Positions 12,143-24,392 of a DNA stretch of 64,000 nt are shown here, piece by piece. Origin of the DNA: Amphirosellinia nigrospora (Eukaryota > Ascomycota > Sordariomycetes > Xylariales > Xylariaceae); the NCBI GenBank assembly GCA_004123355.1, contig SCHM01000001.1, forward strand, positions 9,682,193 to 9,746,192. The letters run 5' to 3'. The position numbers and the translations under genes were made by a program. Below the pieces are notes generated by a model. It did no database searches and was not told where the DNA came from. It was given only the letters and a program-made list of their open reading frames with translations. Every line of letters starts with the position of its first letter. Position 1 is the stretch's first letter.

Positions 12143-13420
12143 ATGGCGGAGAAGTATATCATTCGAGTGACGGCCGGATCCGACTATAACGTCGACAGTC
12201 ACGTTGTGATACCGGTCAACTCGCATGAAATAGTTAAAGTCAGCAACGATCTCATAGATGCCGAGATAAATGTGCGTGTTCAGAACTATGGTGGTCTGCC
12301 GCGTAATTCGCCCACAACTTCTCCATACTTTTCCCTAGAACCTCACACAACCAACGACGACCAATATAGTCTCGCTATCCGTTTTACACCTAAAAGGCCT
12401 GTCACAACTCGGCGAAAGGACCCTTCGTCCACAGCCACACCTCAATCATCTTCGCACGATAACCAGGACTCTAATGGGTCATCATCAAAAGACGAAATAC
12501 CTTCACAAGCATTGGAGGGTTCAGAGATAGCGGGGCAGGGGGCGCATCCCTAGCCAAGACGGGTATCTCGGGCCATGATCTGCAATTCGGTAATGACTTT
12601 GATCATCCGATCAGGGATCGGCTGCCGCCAGGCTTCAGCTACGCCATGAATATAGTCAAATGGTGGATCGACCCGGGCTGGACGGCGATCCATACGCCGA
12701 CATGCCGTACCTGTACGGCCCGGGGCTCTCTTCGTTTAACAGCATCCACGTCGGCGCGGGAGAGCACGACCCCAACAAGGGGGGGTTGTTTTTCGAGGAA
12801 GGAGGCGACGAGGCGGGCATAGAAGCGCGCCGGGCGATCGGCGCCCCGGACGGCCCCAAGGAGCGCAAGAAATGGGCGCTTAACGAGGATAGCAAGGATA
12901 AGTGGGTGTTCGAGTACGGCAAGACGTACTGTGTCGACTTCTTCAACCCGTACCTCGACTTCAGTGACTTTTCGCTGCGGCTGCCCGGGTTTACGCTGCC
13001 GATCATGAAATACTGGGATGGCCAGGGCCTCAGGTAAGCGTTTGGGCTCTTTATTTACCCCTTTTGCTCCGTTTCGCCGATGTCATTTTCCGTCCTCCAT
13101 CTCCTCCTTCCCTTTTTGCTAGCGGTATCTCATCCGTTCTTCACAATAACAGGACCAACCCCAAGCGCTCACACACCCTTAGATACGTGCTTCGGAACCG
13201 CACCACAGGCGACACGTACCTCGTCATCCTGTTCACCCTTTATTTGAAGGAAGACGTCAACGAGGATGGATCGCTGAAGCCGGCAGCACTGGAAGCCACG
13301 CATAAGGACAAGGAGATGGCGAAGGAGGCGGGGAAGATCGCGGATGGGGATGATGCCGATGGAAACGAGGCGGGGGCTGCTCCTACTACTACTGCGGGGG
13401 GCGACGATGATGTTGATTAA
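12143..13420 (+). CDS. DUF1769 (UPF0590)-like protein
   Basis: Starts at ATG 12143 (MAEKYIIRVTAGSDYN). Recognisable features are the FTPKRPVT stretch, PPGFSYAMNIVKWWIDP, and the D-PYADMPYLYGPGLSSFN block typical of the fungal DUF1769 family. After an intron at 13034-13152 (GTAAGC..AACAG) come the HTLRYVLRNR and YLVILFTL strands and an acidic, Ala/Gly-rich tail ending at 13420. The frame changes twice by one base: at the G run 12537-12541 and at the C/G run about 12670-12676. Restoring single bases there joins the conserved blocks. The family has no firmly established biochemical function. The length of about 385 residues is plausible for it. Confidence 0.75.
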
Positions 13421-16400
13421 GTGGCGAAGGGGGAATGCATATATTATCTCCCCTATTTGTGGTATAGACGACATGCTTCGTAAAACGACGAATGTCACCT
13501 TGTTTGTATGGAATTCGTATTCTTCAGGGGCCATAAAGTCATGAAAACAAGTTTTTATCGAGACAGGGCCTCGCCGCGTGAGGTAGTCGATGGTGTCCGG
13601 ATACATCACCAAACGCTATTAATAGATAATTCCCATGTCAGGTTACACAAACAAAACAGAAGCACATATATGGTGGAGAGAATTTTAAAACCGCCACGCA
13701 CCTACATACATCCACGCATACATACATATATGTACCTACCACGTGCAGTCGGTCTCATCCTGCGGAATTATGTGCATAAATCGTATATGGAGTTGTACCT
13801 GCGGCGCTTGGCACGGTTACACTTTCCCATACGACTCCATGTGCCAGGGGTAGGCCCTGTCGTTGAGGTAGGCAGGTATTAACTAGACTTCTGTTTTCTT
13901 GTAAGAGGTTTTGGGACCTATGTATGTTGTGACACCACGTGTGCTTCGGTATTGTCACGGCAATGCCAGGAGGATTAATGCAAGGTACTTTAGTCTCAGC
14001 CATACCTCGTTGGAAGACAACACCCCCACATGTTGGTAAGTTGGATAGTTTCGCTAGCGAGAAAATGTAGATATTGTCACAGCAGTGCGAGGAGGGTTGA
14101 TTGTATGCAAGGTACTTTAGTCTCAGTCATACCTCATTGTAAGACAACACCCCCCACATGTTGGTAAGCCAGATGGTTTCGGTAGCGAGAAACTGTAGAG
14201 CTAGGTACGGTCATGCACATAAATTGGCCAGCCATAGATTCTGTCCCGGACTCTCGGTACCGATTTATTTACACGGTTATTCCTCTGACGAGGGAGATGG
14301 TTTTTGATATTACAAAGTGGGTGACGCTCGTTTAACCACCGCTGCTGCCCTTGCCGATGTGAAATGCGGTTTCGAAGGCCTTGATCTGAGACGTCACCCA
14401 TGCCTTCCTCTGATCCGCCATCATCGTTAGATCATTTGGTGTCTCTCTGGCTAGTGCTGGTGGATATATTAGTGGTTGTTATGAGGCACTTCTGATGAGT
14501 GATGTCAGAAAACTTACTAAGACAGCGTACCCCGGATGGTAAGGCTTCGGGCCGTGCTTCCGCGCAGAACTCATGCCGAAAGAGTTGTTGTGTCGTACAA
14601 GAGCTGAAGCCGTCAGCCTCGGCGTATTACTTGTGCTGAAACTAATTAGTGATGGGTTTCGTAAAGAGTAGTGAGTACAGACCTTTTTGTAGGCGTCATA
14701 TTGAAAATTTGATGGATATACACAGGTATAGGTATAGAAACAAGTCGTGATTCAATATGTTCATAGAAAAAGTAGAGAGTAGGTATGGAGTTTGTGCGCA
14801 GTTGTATCAACACATCCTTTGCCTCAGGATGTTGAGCACAGAATGAGTTTATGTGAATGTGGAACATAATACATTCTCAGCCAGCTGATGGGAGAGGCCA
14901 CTCTATTTGAAGGCTTGGTGAGCCTCTTGCGAGAATCATTGAGGTCCGGAGTTTTTATGTCATTATGTCGGGGTGTAAGTATAGTGTCAACGGACGCAGT
15001 ACCTTGCCCCTTGATATCAGCACATCTAGATAGAGGCCAAGCATATATTACTCGTGATAACTTGCCTAGGTTGTTAGCACGTGTCAGCAAATACAATCCT
15101 ACTCCTTCTCGAATTGCGCGGAGAGATGCCAAAATACTGCTTAGCTGATCTTAGTTGCGTCAGGACCCATAGTGTAACTGACCGCAAAGGGCCTGTGATT
15201 ACTTAAACAGGCAGCTTCAAGGCAACGGCGGTGAGCTTGGCACGGCCGATAGGTCTTGAGGACGAGTAACGTAGCCTTACTCTTCCGCGCTTCTAGGGGT
15301 TAGCCTCCTTCAAGAGGTCCTACGAGACGTTCTATTCTTGCGCTATGATTAGTTCAGCAGCATCGAAAAGGATCATGGATTGGCTGTGCAACAAATACAT
15401 ATCGGCCGAGACAAACCCAGGTCTCGGCTTGAGGCAAAACGAATGAGGTGGCTAGCCTGGTGTGTTCATGAACTACGCCGGTTCTGGGGTCGGGCTAACC
15501 GAAGACGCTGTTATGTGGCAAGGAAGTACGTCACGCCACTCGATATGACATGAGGAAACAGCCGTCATGAACATTGCCCACGTAGAAACTATGTGGATAT
15601 TGAAAGGTTTGTACCTAGCTTTTGTCTATACAGAACTCTTCCTGCTATTTATTTAGCAAATATAACTAGTAGGTCTTGAAGTAGACTGGCTTAACGCCAC
15701 TTTGATTAAAACAAAGGGCCAGAATGGGATAGATGTAGCGAAACTTGGCTATCGGTAGATTCACCTGCATATCTGACGAGCATAAATGTCACCCTGAGAT
15801 TGGAGTATACGCAAGCAATCTCTTTCCTATCGGTCTACTAAGATATTAAGTAGAAGTGCGTAGCTGACTTCCTACCTGAGTCTTGGGGATTAAGTTGAAA
15901 ACAAACACGATAATTGAAGTTCCTTAAACCAACTAATCTTGAAATACGTTATTCTCGATCTTGATTAAGCGTTGTTTCGACTAATTGAATTAACTAGTTC
16001 TTATAACTCTAGAATATCGAACTGTTATACCTAAAAGCATCCTGTATCAGCCATCCGCCACAGATCTTGAGAACATGTGAAGAGATGAGGCTTGAAAACC
16101 GTTGTCATACGGCACCATGCATATTTCACTAATTATTCCTTGTTTTCTGGTGTGCTAGGACGGAAGTTGTATTCCTGTGTAGTCAGATTTCAGTTATGCA
16201 CCGCTTATCAGGCTGACTGCATGAAAAGTTTTCCGCAGTCGACTAACGCGTTATAGTATTAAATATACCTTCTTTCATTACTTTTATGCTTGTGAAAAGA
16301 ATAAAACATTTTCTTTTGATAGTGTAACTAAAGTAGTAGGTGATTCCTCTTCCATCACCATAGTCCGCTAATATTAGTTATGTAGCATTTCTCCACGTAG

Positions 16401-18241
16401 ACTACTAGCAAAGATACATCTAAATATTACATGGATATCAAGGCAACAAAATGATTTCAAATAGTCTACATTAGTGTTATCGATTCAGCTTATAATTTCG
16501 ATACTATATGTCTGCGCGAGGAATCGATCTTCTTTTCTTAGTTCCGAAATCTGCATAGTATACATGTACAGCACTAACAATATCGCTTCCAATCAGCAAA
16601 GATAGCAATCGAATTTGCGCCATCATAAGTAGGCCATGTTCCGGACACCGACGATCGAACCGCATAACTTGCCAAGGCCCGAATCTGCAAAATGTGCGTC
16701 AAAACTATATACCGGCATATAACCAAAAAAAAAGAGGATCGACCGCAGAGAGGAACGGGTATTATAAATCTGCCGATACTGTATGTAATGCTTCAACTTA
16801 GCAAGGGTCTTTGGGTCTAGAATAAACTGAACAGCTTTGTAAATGTGCGGTGAGAGGATGATCACCCAGTGTCATCTCAGCCTTGCGCTACCCCCATGCA
16901 AGCAGGTACCCCTAATCTCCGACGACACTGCCACGTGTTTTGCTCCACGCTTAACACTATTTCTATAAGAAGTAATTATGTAGCTGGGTGGCGTGAAACT
17001 CTTGGAACCTATGAATGCGCTTCATCCCTCACGCGTCAATCGTCTAGTCTGACATCGGTTAACGGACCAATAGTAGTATTAATCATGGTTATGGAATATA
17101 TAATCTCAGACGACGCGTACGTGGTATTTGTAAACTCGTATTCGAGTTTCGGACCCCGTGACTCGCTGTTCCTGGCGTAAAGGGATTAGCGCTGCTACGG
17201 GTAGATTCAGGTATACAGGGTTTTGGTAGAAAGATAAGCGGGTGAAGCAAGAGCGTGTGTTTGTGTTCTTCGGTGATTAGACAAGGGTGGAATACTACTT
17301 GGAAGATATGATGATAGCTGATGGTATTATTATTATGTCAGGTCGTTAACAGTGATGATTCTTGACGCTCATTGTTGCACCGTCAGCCAAGGGAACACGA
17401 GGAACTACGTTGACACTAGCTGGCAACTCACTATACATGCTTATTATGTATGCGGAAGAGATGTGATTCAAGTTCAGGGCGCTTTGAACTGAGCGGAATT
17501 TATCAGTGGCGACTCTTTCGAGTGATGGATATTTGTGTTAAAAGATGGCGAACGGATATGACTGAAACCTATGAAACGTCATCGATTTGAGTGAGGCCTA
17601 ATCGCGGCCGGTGGACATAAGGTGACGTATCTTCCTCTCCTAAAAGAAGATAGTTACGTCTTTGAGATTTTCATCAGACGTGAAGAAACGGGCGTCGCCT
17701 TGCCGATCTGTGTACTTATATGCCGGGAGGACTAAGGAGGTGAGTGTGGCGCGGTATTCGGGGGCGGAAACAAACTGAGGCTGTGAGCCAAGTCAAGCCA
17801 CCAATCCCCAATCCCCAATTCGTGTGGGTTGCCGGGTCTTAACTTCTTTGAGTAATCTCCTGCCTTGATCATGGTGTAACATGCCTAAGGAAGGATAGGT
17901 AGGAAGGCATGAATGAATGGACCTTCAATCTGCGGTATGTAGTATTTTGTATATGTAAGCAGTTGAGGTTAAGCGGTGGCGTAACTGTAACCCGGATGGC
18001 CTGTGGCTTGTACAGCACTAAAGCCAAGCTAGCCAAGCCAGGCCAAAGCTCCAGGAGAACAGACGCCCCATCCGGAATTACGCTAAGTGCGGACGCGCGC
18101 TTGTGGACGGCTTGTCCTATCTATCGGATGTGGCTCGGCCATGTCACTTGCCCGTTGGTGAGTGTCCTTGATTGAGAATACCACCTCAACAGACATCAAA
18201 CATCGTCCGGATCCGTGCTCGTCATCCACGCCATCGTCACG
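13421..18241. other. 4.8-kb gene-poor interval
   Basis: No supported gene. It contains a diverged tandem repeat (listed separately) and AT-rich stretches around 15,600-16,600. No transposase, reverse transcriptase or terminal repeat was recognised, though degraded mobile DNA is possible. Confidence 0.45.
13951..14199. repeat. Diverged tandem duplication, unit about 122 bp
   Basis: Two adjacent copies, 13951-14072 and 14073-14199, share GCAAGGTACTTTAGTCTCAG, GACAACACCC and CCACATGTTGGTAAG in the same order. They differ by scattered substitutions, many of them C/T or G/A, plus small indels. Confidence 0.85.
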
Positions 18242-20579
18242 ATGCCTCCAGCGCCGGGTCAGAAGGGGACCGGCAAGAAGGGCTCCGGCAAAGCACAGCG
18301 CAGTCGCAACACGACCCCCATGTCCAGCCTGCCCACCAGCTCCAGCACCAGCACCAGCAACAGCGCCGCCGCCGCCGCTGCCGCTAGCATCCCGCCCGTC
18401 GAGCCACTCGAGAGCGAATTATTCGACATCAAGTACGAACATGTGCGCAACATCCAGCACGACGACATCATCGACCAGCCCACGTCCAATGCCGTCATCC
18501 CGACTCCAAGACCCTCGACGCCCTGCTCTTGAAACTCGAGAAGCTGCACGACCTCATCGAACGCCGCGGCAGTTGGTGCGATAAGGCCATGCGCCTGATT
18601 GTTGCCGAGAAGAAGAGTCACCTCGCATCCGAGCTGCAGACGCCCAGCAAGATCGAGTCGCGCAAGGAGGGTGCCGCGCAGGAGGGCGACAAGAAGCCCA
18701 ACAAGAAGAAGAGAAAAGCAAACGACAGTCTTGCGCCGGGAGACCAGCACACCGGTAAGTTGCCCCGGCAGCGAATTCGCGACCACAGTTCCACGCCTTC
18801 ACATTGCATATGCACACACATTATTCTCGTGCAGCCTTGAGCAACCGTTGTTGCTGTAGAGACTACTAATACCGGTGTCGGTCGGGCCCAGTTGGCTTAT
18901 TTCGGCGACTAGTGTCTGCTGGCCGAATCCATGCCTTACATGACACTACCTGGCCTGCCCATTTCCTATGTCGTCCACTTACAAGCCCTCAATTTCATTC
19001 GTTGTGTGCGCGCAAGAGGTTTCCTTGCACACAGCTGCTACCACTACGATCTTTAAACCCTCATTTTAATTTCCTCTCTTATAGAACGTTCCTCCCCTCT
19101 ACGCGACCCCGGCGGCAAACCTCGCAAAGCGTCTCGCGACAACGACTCAGTCAGCTCTTCCCTTTCCCCTGCCGCCCAGCCTACATCGAGCGCCATGGAG
19201 GTTGACGACAAGATGAAACTCGACAAGGATGCTGGACAAGAAGAGGACGAGGGAGAGTCCTCCGAGGACGAGTTTGCACCACCTGCTCGCGAAGCTCCCC
19301 AATTCCAAACTTTTGGCGAAGATCCGTCCACCTTCCCCGACCCCACAGTCTACGAAATTCGTGATTCTAAACCAGGGATGCCTGCTGATGAACTGCGAGA
19401 GCTATACTCGGTCGCCGTTTTCCCTCAAACCGACCTGGCCGATCAGATTGCCGGCGACCCCCCAGATAAGGACTTCAGCAATGCAAAACCGACCAATCAG
19501 ATCAGTTTCAGCACCTTTTCCACCTACGTTGAACCATATTTCCGTCCTTTTGCGGAAGAGGACCTGACCTTCCTACGGGAGCGGGGCGACCGCGTAACGC
19601 CGTTCGTCATGCCGAAACGGGGCAAGAAGCACTACAGCGAGGTTTGGGCCGAGGAGGATGGCGCGATGGCCATCGACTCGAACGGCCAGGGTAGGGATAA
19701 GCTGGCGCCTAACCAACCTCGTGGCACTATAGACAATATGGATGACGATGTTGCGGAAACAGACAAGCTCTCAGTTGGCCCTGTCTTATCGCGTCTTCTA
19801 CAGGCCATGCGCCCAGAAGCACGCGTACAACCGAACGAAGATAAGCCCATGACCAATGGTGTAAATGGCGATGCCGAGGTGAAGGAAGAAGTCAACGGCG
19901 ACGCTGGAACTGCCCCGGGAGAGGAGGGCAAGAGCAACCCCCTGCAGCCTTCATGCCTGAGTCGACCGGCGAAGCATGGAAGAAAGCCACGCATCCGAAG
20001 CTCGACTACCTCCAAGTCGATGAGCGTATCAAGCAAGAACTTCGTCACATTGGTTTTTTACCACAAGACAGTTTCGACGGCGATTACGACGGTCACTTTG
20101 ACGACGAAGTGGCAGCACGCCTCCGATTGCTTCAGGAACGCCTACGCCAGCAGATTCTCATCAACGGCGCCCGCAAGGCCAGGCTCACAGAACTCGTAAA
20201 GGAGAGGATGGCGCATCAAGAATATCAGACTATCCTGGAAGATCTGGATACCCAAGTCCAGGGCGCATATCTTAAACGGACACGAACCATGGGCAAGAGT
20301 AAGAAATCAAAACGTCCTGGGGGTGCCGGCGGTGGCAGTCATCCAGCAGGAGGTGCCGGTGCTGGTATGGCGCGGCCCGGAATTGGCGACGTGACCAAGA
20401 CGTTGATGGAGCGACGTCGTCGCTGGATTGATAATATCGGAACAGTGTTTGATGATGAGAATCTCGGCAAGGTCCCTCGCATCTCTGACCCTGACAGCAC
20501 CATCTTCAAGCCCGATACTATGGCTGATCTGATGAAGAAGGAGCGGCAGACATGGGACGAAGACCTCGAGGAGGAATGA
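18242..20579 (+). CDS. NGG1: Transcriptional adaptor Ngg1/Ada3 (SAGA/ADA histone acetyltransferase subunit)
   Basis: ATG 18242 begins a low-complexity Gly/Lys/Ser/Ala N-terminus with a poly-Ala run, then [20 protein letters not shown]. After an intron (18755-19084, GTAAGT..TATAG) come an acidic Ser/Glu region, [26 protein letters not shown], and the C-terminal Ada3 region ending [19 protein letters not shown]. These blocks fit fungal Ngg1/Ada3, which bridges Gcn5-Ada2 within SAGA and ADA complexes in the nucleus. Two one-base losses are inferred, near 18500-18510 and near 19945-19950; both restore continuity of conserved sequence. The intron is long for this window and could hide an extra small exon. 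Transcribed towards the urease gene with about 670 bp between. Confidence 0.85.
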
Positions 20580-21251
20580 AAATTCAGTCTTTTACGATGC
20601 GTTATGAAATGGCATGTTACATGGTTATACCGAAAAGGGTCACAACCGGCGCTGGTGGGTTTTTGATACCAAAGCCGGCGTTCTAGGAGTCAATAGGATT
20701 GCATATTGAGTCACGTATATACATAGCAAAGAAATTCGCTTTTCATAAGTTCCGGAACATTTGATTTTCAAACCGTCCAAATATCATATGGAATGACTCT
20801 ACAAACTATGTTAGCTATTTACATCGATAATTGGGCTCTACCAAGTTCATCCGACGGACCATGTTCACCATCATAATCGAGTGTGTCATTTCATGCCTAT
20901 CTAGAGTACTCAAGGTAGGCAGTTGGGAACCATGAGAGACTATTTTTACTTATAGGAAGCTCAAATCGAGATAGACTCACCTAGCTACCCGTGCCCCTGT
21001 TTATGACGGATTGATTATCCATTGCTTTTACACGTCAAGGTCCTTATCTCGACATTGCGGGGTAGTCGGCTCTCAGAGGTTTGCGATAAGCCTGCATGGG
21101 CGCCGCCGCATTGGGGTCGGTATGAATCTCGAATCGACGACTGCTACATATTCTATATATGTCGCGTAGTATATCTAATTCGAGTGTACGCGTCACTGTC
21201 GCTCCATAGCGAAGGTTTTCAACAATCGAGAAAGGATTGGAGGGCCTCAGG
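20580..21251 (+). promoter_or_regulatory. Urease upstream region with four GATAA cores
   Basis: GATAA cores occur at 20826-20830 (+), 21015-21019 (-), 21044-21048 (-, AGATAAG) and 21085-21089 (+, CGATAAG). HGATAR is the binding consensus of AreA/NIT2 nitrogen regulators, and urease is a nitrogen-scavenging enzyme. Regulation by AreA is an inference from motif and gene function only. Confidence 0.4.
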
Positions 21252-24200
21252 ATGCATCTCGTTCCAAAAGAGGTTTGTCGCTTTTTCGATCACTGGTCCC
21301 ACACTGCCAAGCTATACACACATACACATCACCAGATGATGTATGTGCCTTCTTAGTTCATTTTGAGCTGAGCTGCATCATGATTGAACAAACAAAACAA
21401 CGGGGGGAAGGGAAGAGGAGAAGAGAGAAGAGAATGAGAAAGAAAGCTAATGCGGACTATTTCATTTATCTGTAGCTCGACAAGCTCGTCATCTCGCAGC
21501 TTGGCTTCCTCGCCCAGAGACGACTCGCGCGAGGCGTCAGGTTGAACCATACAGAAGCGACGGTGAGTTGTTGGCATTACCTAACATCAACATAATCATG
21601 CTTGCGACGACGCCATGTCGCCGCCTGAGTCTTGGCCTCGCACCAAGATATAGATCAGAAACGAAACGAGATGAAGTGCAGTGAAATGGAATGAGATGAG
21701 CGAGCTAGGCGAAACGAATCGCACCGTGCTGATTGTTTATGCGTCCCGCAGGCCCTCATCGCCAATAACCTCCAGGAGCTGATCCGCGATGGCCAGCACA
21801 CGGTGGCGGACCTCATGTGCATCGGCTCGACGATGCTGGGCGGCGCCACGTGCTCCCCTCGGTCGTGAGCACGCTGCACGAGATCCAGGTCGAGGGCACC
21901 TTCCCGACCGGCACGTACCTAGTCACCGTGCACAACCCATCGCCACCGAGCACGGCGACCTCGCCAAGGCCCTGTACGGCAGCTTCCTGCCCGTGCCCTC
22001 GGCTGACCTGTTCCCGCGGCCCCCGGCCTCGGCGTACAACGCCGAGAACGCCCCCGGCGCCGTCGTCGTCGTCAAGGGGCGCGTGCCCATCAACGAGGGA
22101 CGCCGCCGCGTCCGGGTCCGCGTCACGAGCAAAGGGGATCGCCCCGTCCAGGTGGGCAGCCACTACCACTTTATCGAGACGAATCCCCAGCTCTCGTTTG
22201 ATCGCAAGCTGGCGTATGGTTGCCGCCTCGACATCCCGGCTGGCACCTCGGTGCGGTTCGAGCCGGGCGACACAAAGACTGTCACGCTTGTTGAGATCGG
22301 CGGCAATCGCGCCATCTATGGTGGAATAACCTCGCATCTGGGAAGGTGGATCTGAACCGCGTTGACGAGATTATCGCGAACCTGCAGCAGGCGGGTTTCG
22401 CGCACGAGCCCCAGCCGACGGCTGGTCCAGAGTCTACCGAGCCTTTTACCATGGATCGCGCGGCGTATCGCGCTATGTTCGGTCCCACGACTGGCGATCG
22501 CGTAAGGCTGGGCTCAACAGACTTGTGGATCAAGGTCGAGAAAGACATGACGGTGTATGGTGACGAGTGTAAGTTTGGCGGCGGCAAGACACTGCGTGAG
22601 GGTATGGGGCAGATGAGCGGGTGTTCTGATGCCGACAGTCTCGACCTTTCGTCACCAACGCGCTGATTGTAGACTACACGGGCATCTACAAAGCTGACAT
22701 TGGCGTCAAGAAGGGTGTCATCGTGGGTATTGGAAAGGCGGGTAACCCGGATGTCATGGACGGCGTCACGGATGGCATGGTGGTCGGTAGCTGCACTGAT
22801 GTTATTGCTGGCGAGGGCAAGATTATCACGGCCGGTGGCATGGACTCGCATATTCACTTCATCTGCCCTCAGCAGGCGTATGAGTCTATTGCGTCTGGTG
22901 TCACTACGTTGCTGGGTGGCGGCGTGGGACCTAGGTGAGTTTATACTCTACTATGCGATCCGTTTATTGTTCTGAACGTATCGTTCGTTGGTTAAGCTGA
23001 CTACATAAAACAGCGCTGGCACTTCCGCAACTACCTGTACACCCGGTGCTCACTACACGCGACAGATGCTGCAGGCTTGCGACGAGTTGCCCGTGAACGT
23101 CGGCATCACAGGTAAAGGCAACGACAGCGTAACCGACGCGCTCCGGGAGCAGATCATGGCGGGGCAATGGGTTGAAGCTCCATGAGGACTGGGGCACAAC
23201 GCCAGCGGCCATCGACGCATGTCTGAAGGTATGCGACGATATGGACGTGCAGTGTCTGATCCACACGGACACGCTCAACGAGTCCGGGTACGTGGAATCG
23301 ACGATCGCGGCGTTCAAGAACCGCACGATCCACACATACCACACTGAGGGCGCAGGAGGCGGACATGCACCCGACATCATCTCGGTGGTCGAGCACGCCA
23401 ACGTGCTGCCGAGCAGCACAAACCCGACACGCCCCTACACGCGCAACACGCTGGACGAGCACCTCGACATGCTGATGGTGTGCCACCACCTGTCGCGCGA
23501 CATCCCCGAGGACGTGGCGTTCGCCGAGTCGCGGATCCGCGCCGAGACGATCGCGGCCGAGGACGTGCTGCACGACCTCGGCGCCATCAGCATGATGTCC
23601 AGCGACTCGCAGGCTATGGGCCGCTGCGGCGAGGTCGTCCTGCGCACCTGGAATACGGCCCACAAGAACAAGGTCCAGCGCGGCACCCTGCCCGAGGACG
23701 AGGACTCCGGCGCCGACAACTTCCGCGTCAAGCGGTACGTCAGCAAGTACACGGTCAACCCCGCCCGCGCCCAGGGCATGGCCCACCTCATCGGGAGCGT
23801 CGAGGTCGGTAAGTTGGCGGATCTGGTCGTTTGGGATCCGGCTTGGTTCGGCACGAAGCCGAGTACGGTTGTGAAGAGCGGGTTGATTGCTTGGGCGCAG
23901 ATGGTACGTTTTGCCCCCTATTCCTTCCTATTTTCTGTCGTTGCATCTTGCCTTCCATTTTCCCTGTTGACTGCCCAATCCTATCTCCATCTCATACACA
24001 CAATTTCCGACTCCCTATTTCGCCCCCGTTGCGATTATTCTCTCTCAGCAAATACTCACTCTACCCACCCAGGGCGATCCCAACGCCTCCATCCCGACAG
24101 TCCAGCCAGTAATCGCCCGCCCATGTACGCGCCCCTCGTGCCGGAGACCAGCGTCCTCTTCGTGTCGCAAGCCAGCATCACCAACGGCACGGTCGCGAGC

Positions 24201-24392
24201 TACGGGCTACGGAAGCGCATCGAGGCCGTCCGCGGCTGCCGCACGGTGAGCAAAAGGGACATGGCGTTCAACGACGCCCTGCCGCGCATGAGGGTCGATC
24301 CGGAGCGGTATACCGTCGAGGCCGACGGCTCGCTCTGTACCGCGGAACCAGCTACCTCGCTGCCGCTGGCGCAGGATTATTTTGCTTACTAG
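21252..24392 (+). CDS. URE1: Urease (single-chain, nickel-dependent)
   Basis: Hydrolyses urea to ammonia and carbamate in the cytosol. Five exons: 21252-21272 (MHLVPKE), 21476-21562, 21752-22934, 23014-23903 and 24073-24392. All introns are GT-AG, and the first exon is only 21 nt. The order is gamma-like ([20 protein letters not shown]), beta-like ([18 protein letters not shown]) and alpha-like regions. Active-site motifs are all present: [20 protein letters not shown] (carbamylated Lys), [22 protein letters not shown], the MVCHHL flap and [10 protein letters not shown]. Seven one-base losses break the frame, near 21838, 21946, 22338, 22645, 23161-23165, 23169-23172 and 24119-24122. Most lie in G or C runs, and adding one base each restores canonical urease. 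With all catalytic residues kept, these look like sequencing losses more than decay. Confidence 0.95.

Noticed and set aside
14200-17900. Possible degraded transposon
   Set aside because: AT-rich and gene-free, but no transposase, reverse transcriptase, terminal inverted repeat or target duplication could be seen by eye.
21252-24392. Urease as a pseudogene
   Set aside because: Seven frame breaks exist, but every active-site motif, all splice sites and the C-terminus are intact, and each break is one base, often in a homopolymer.
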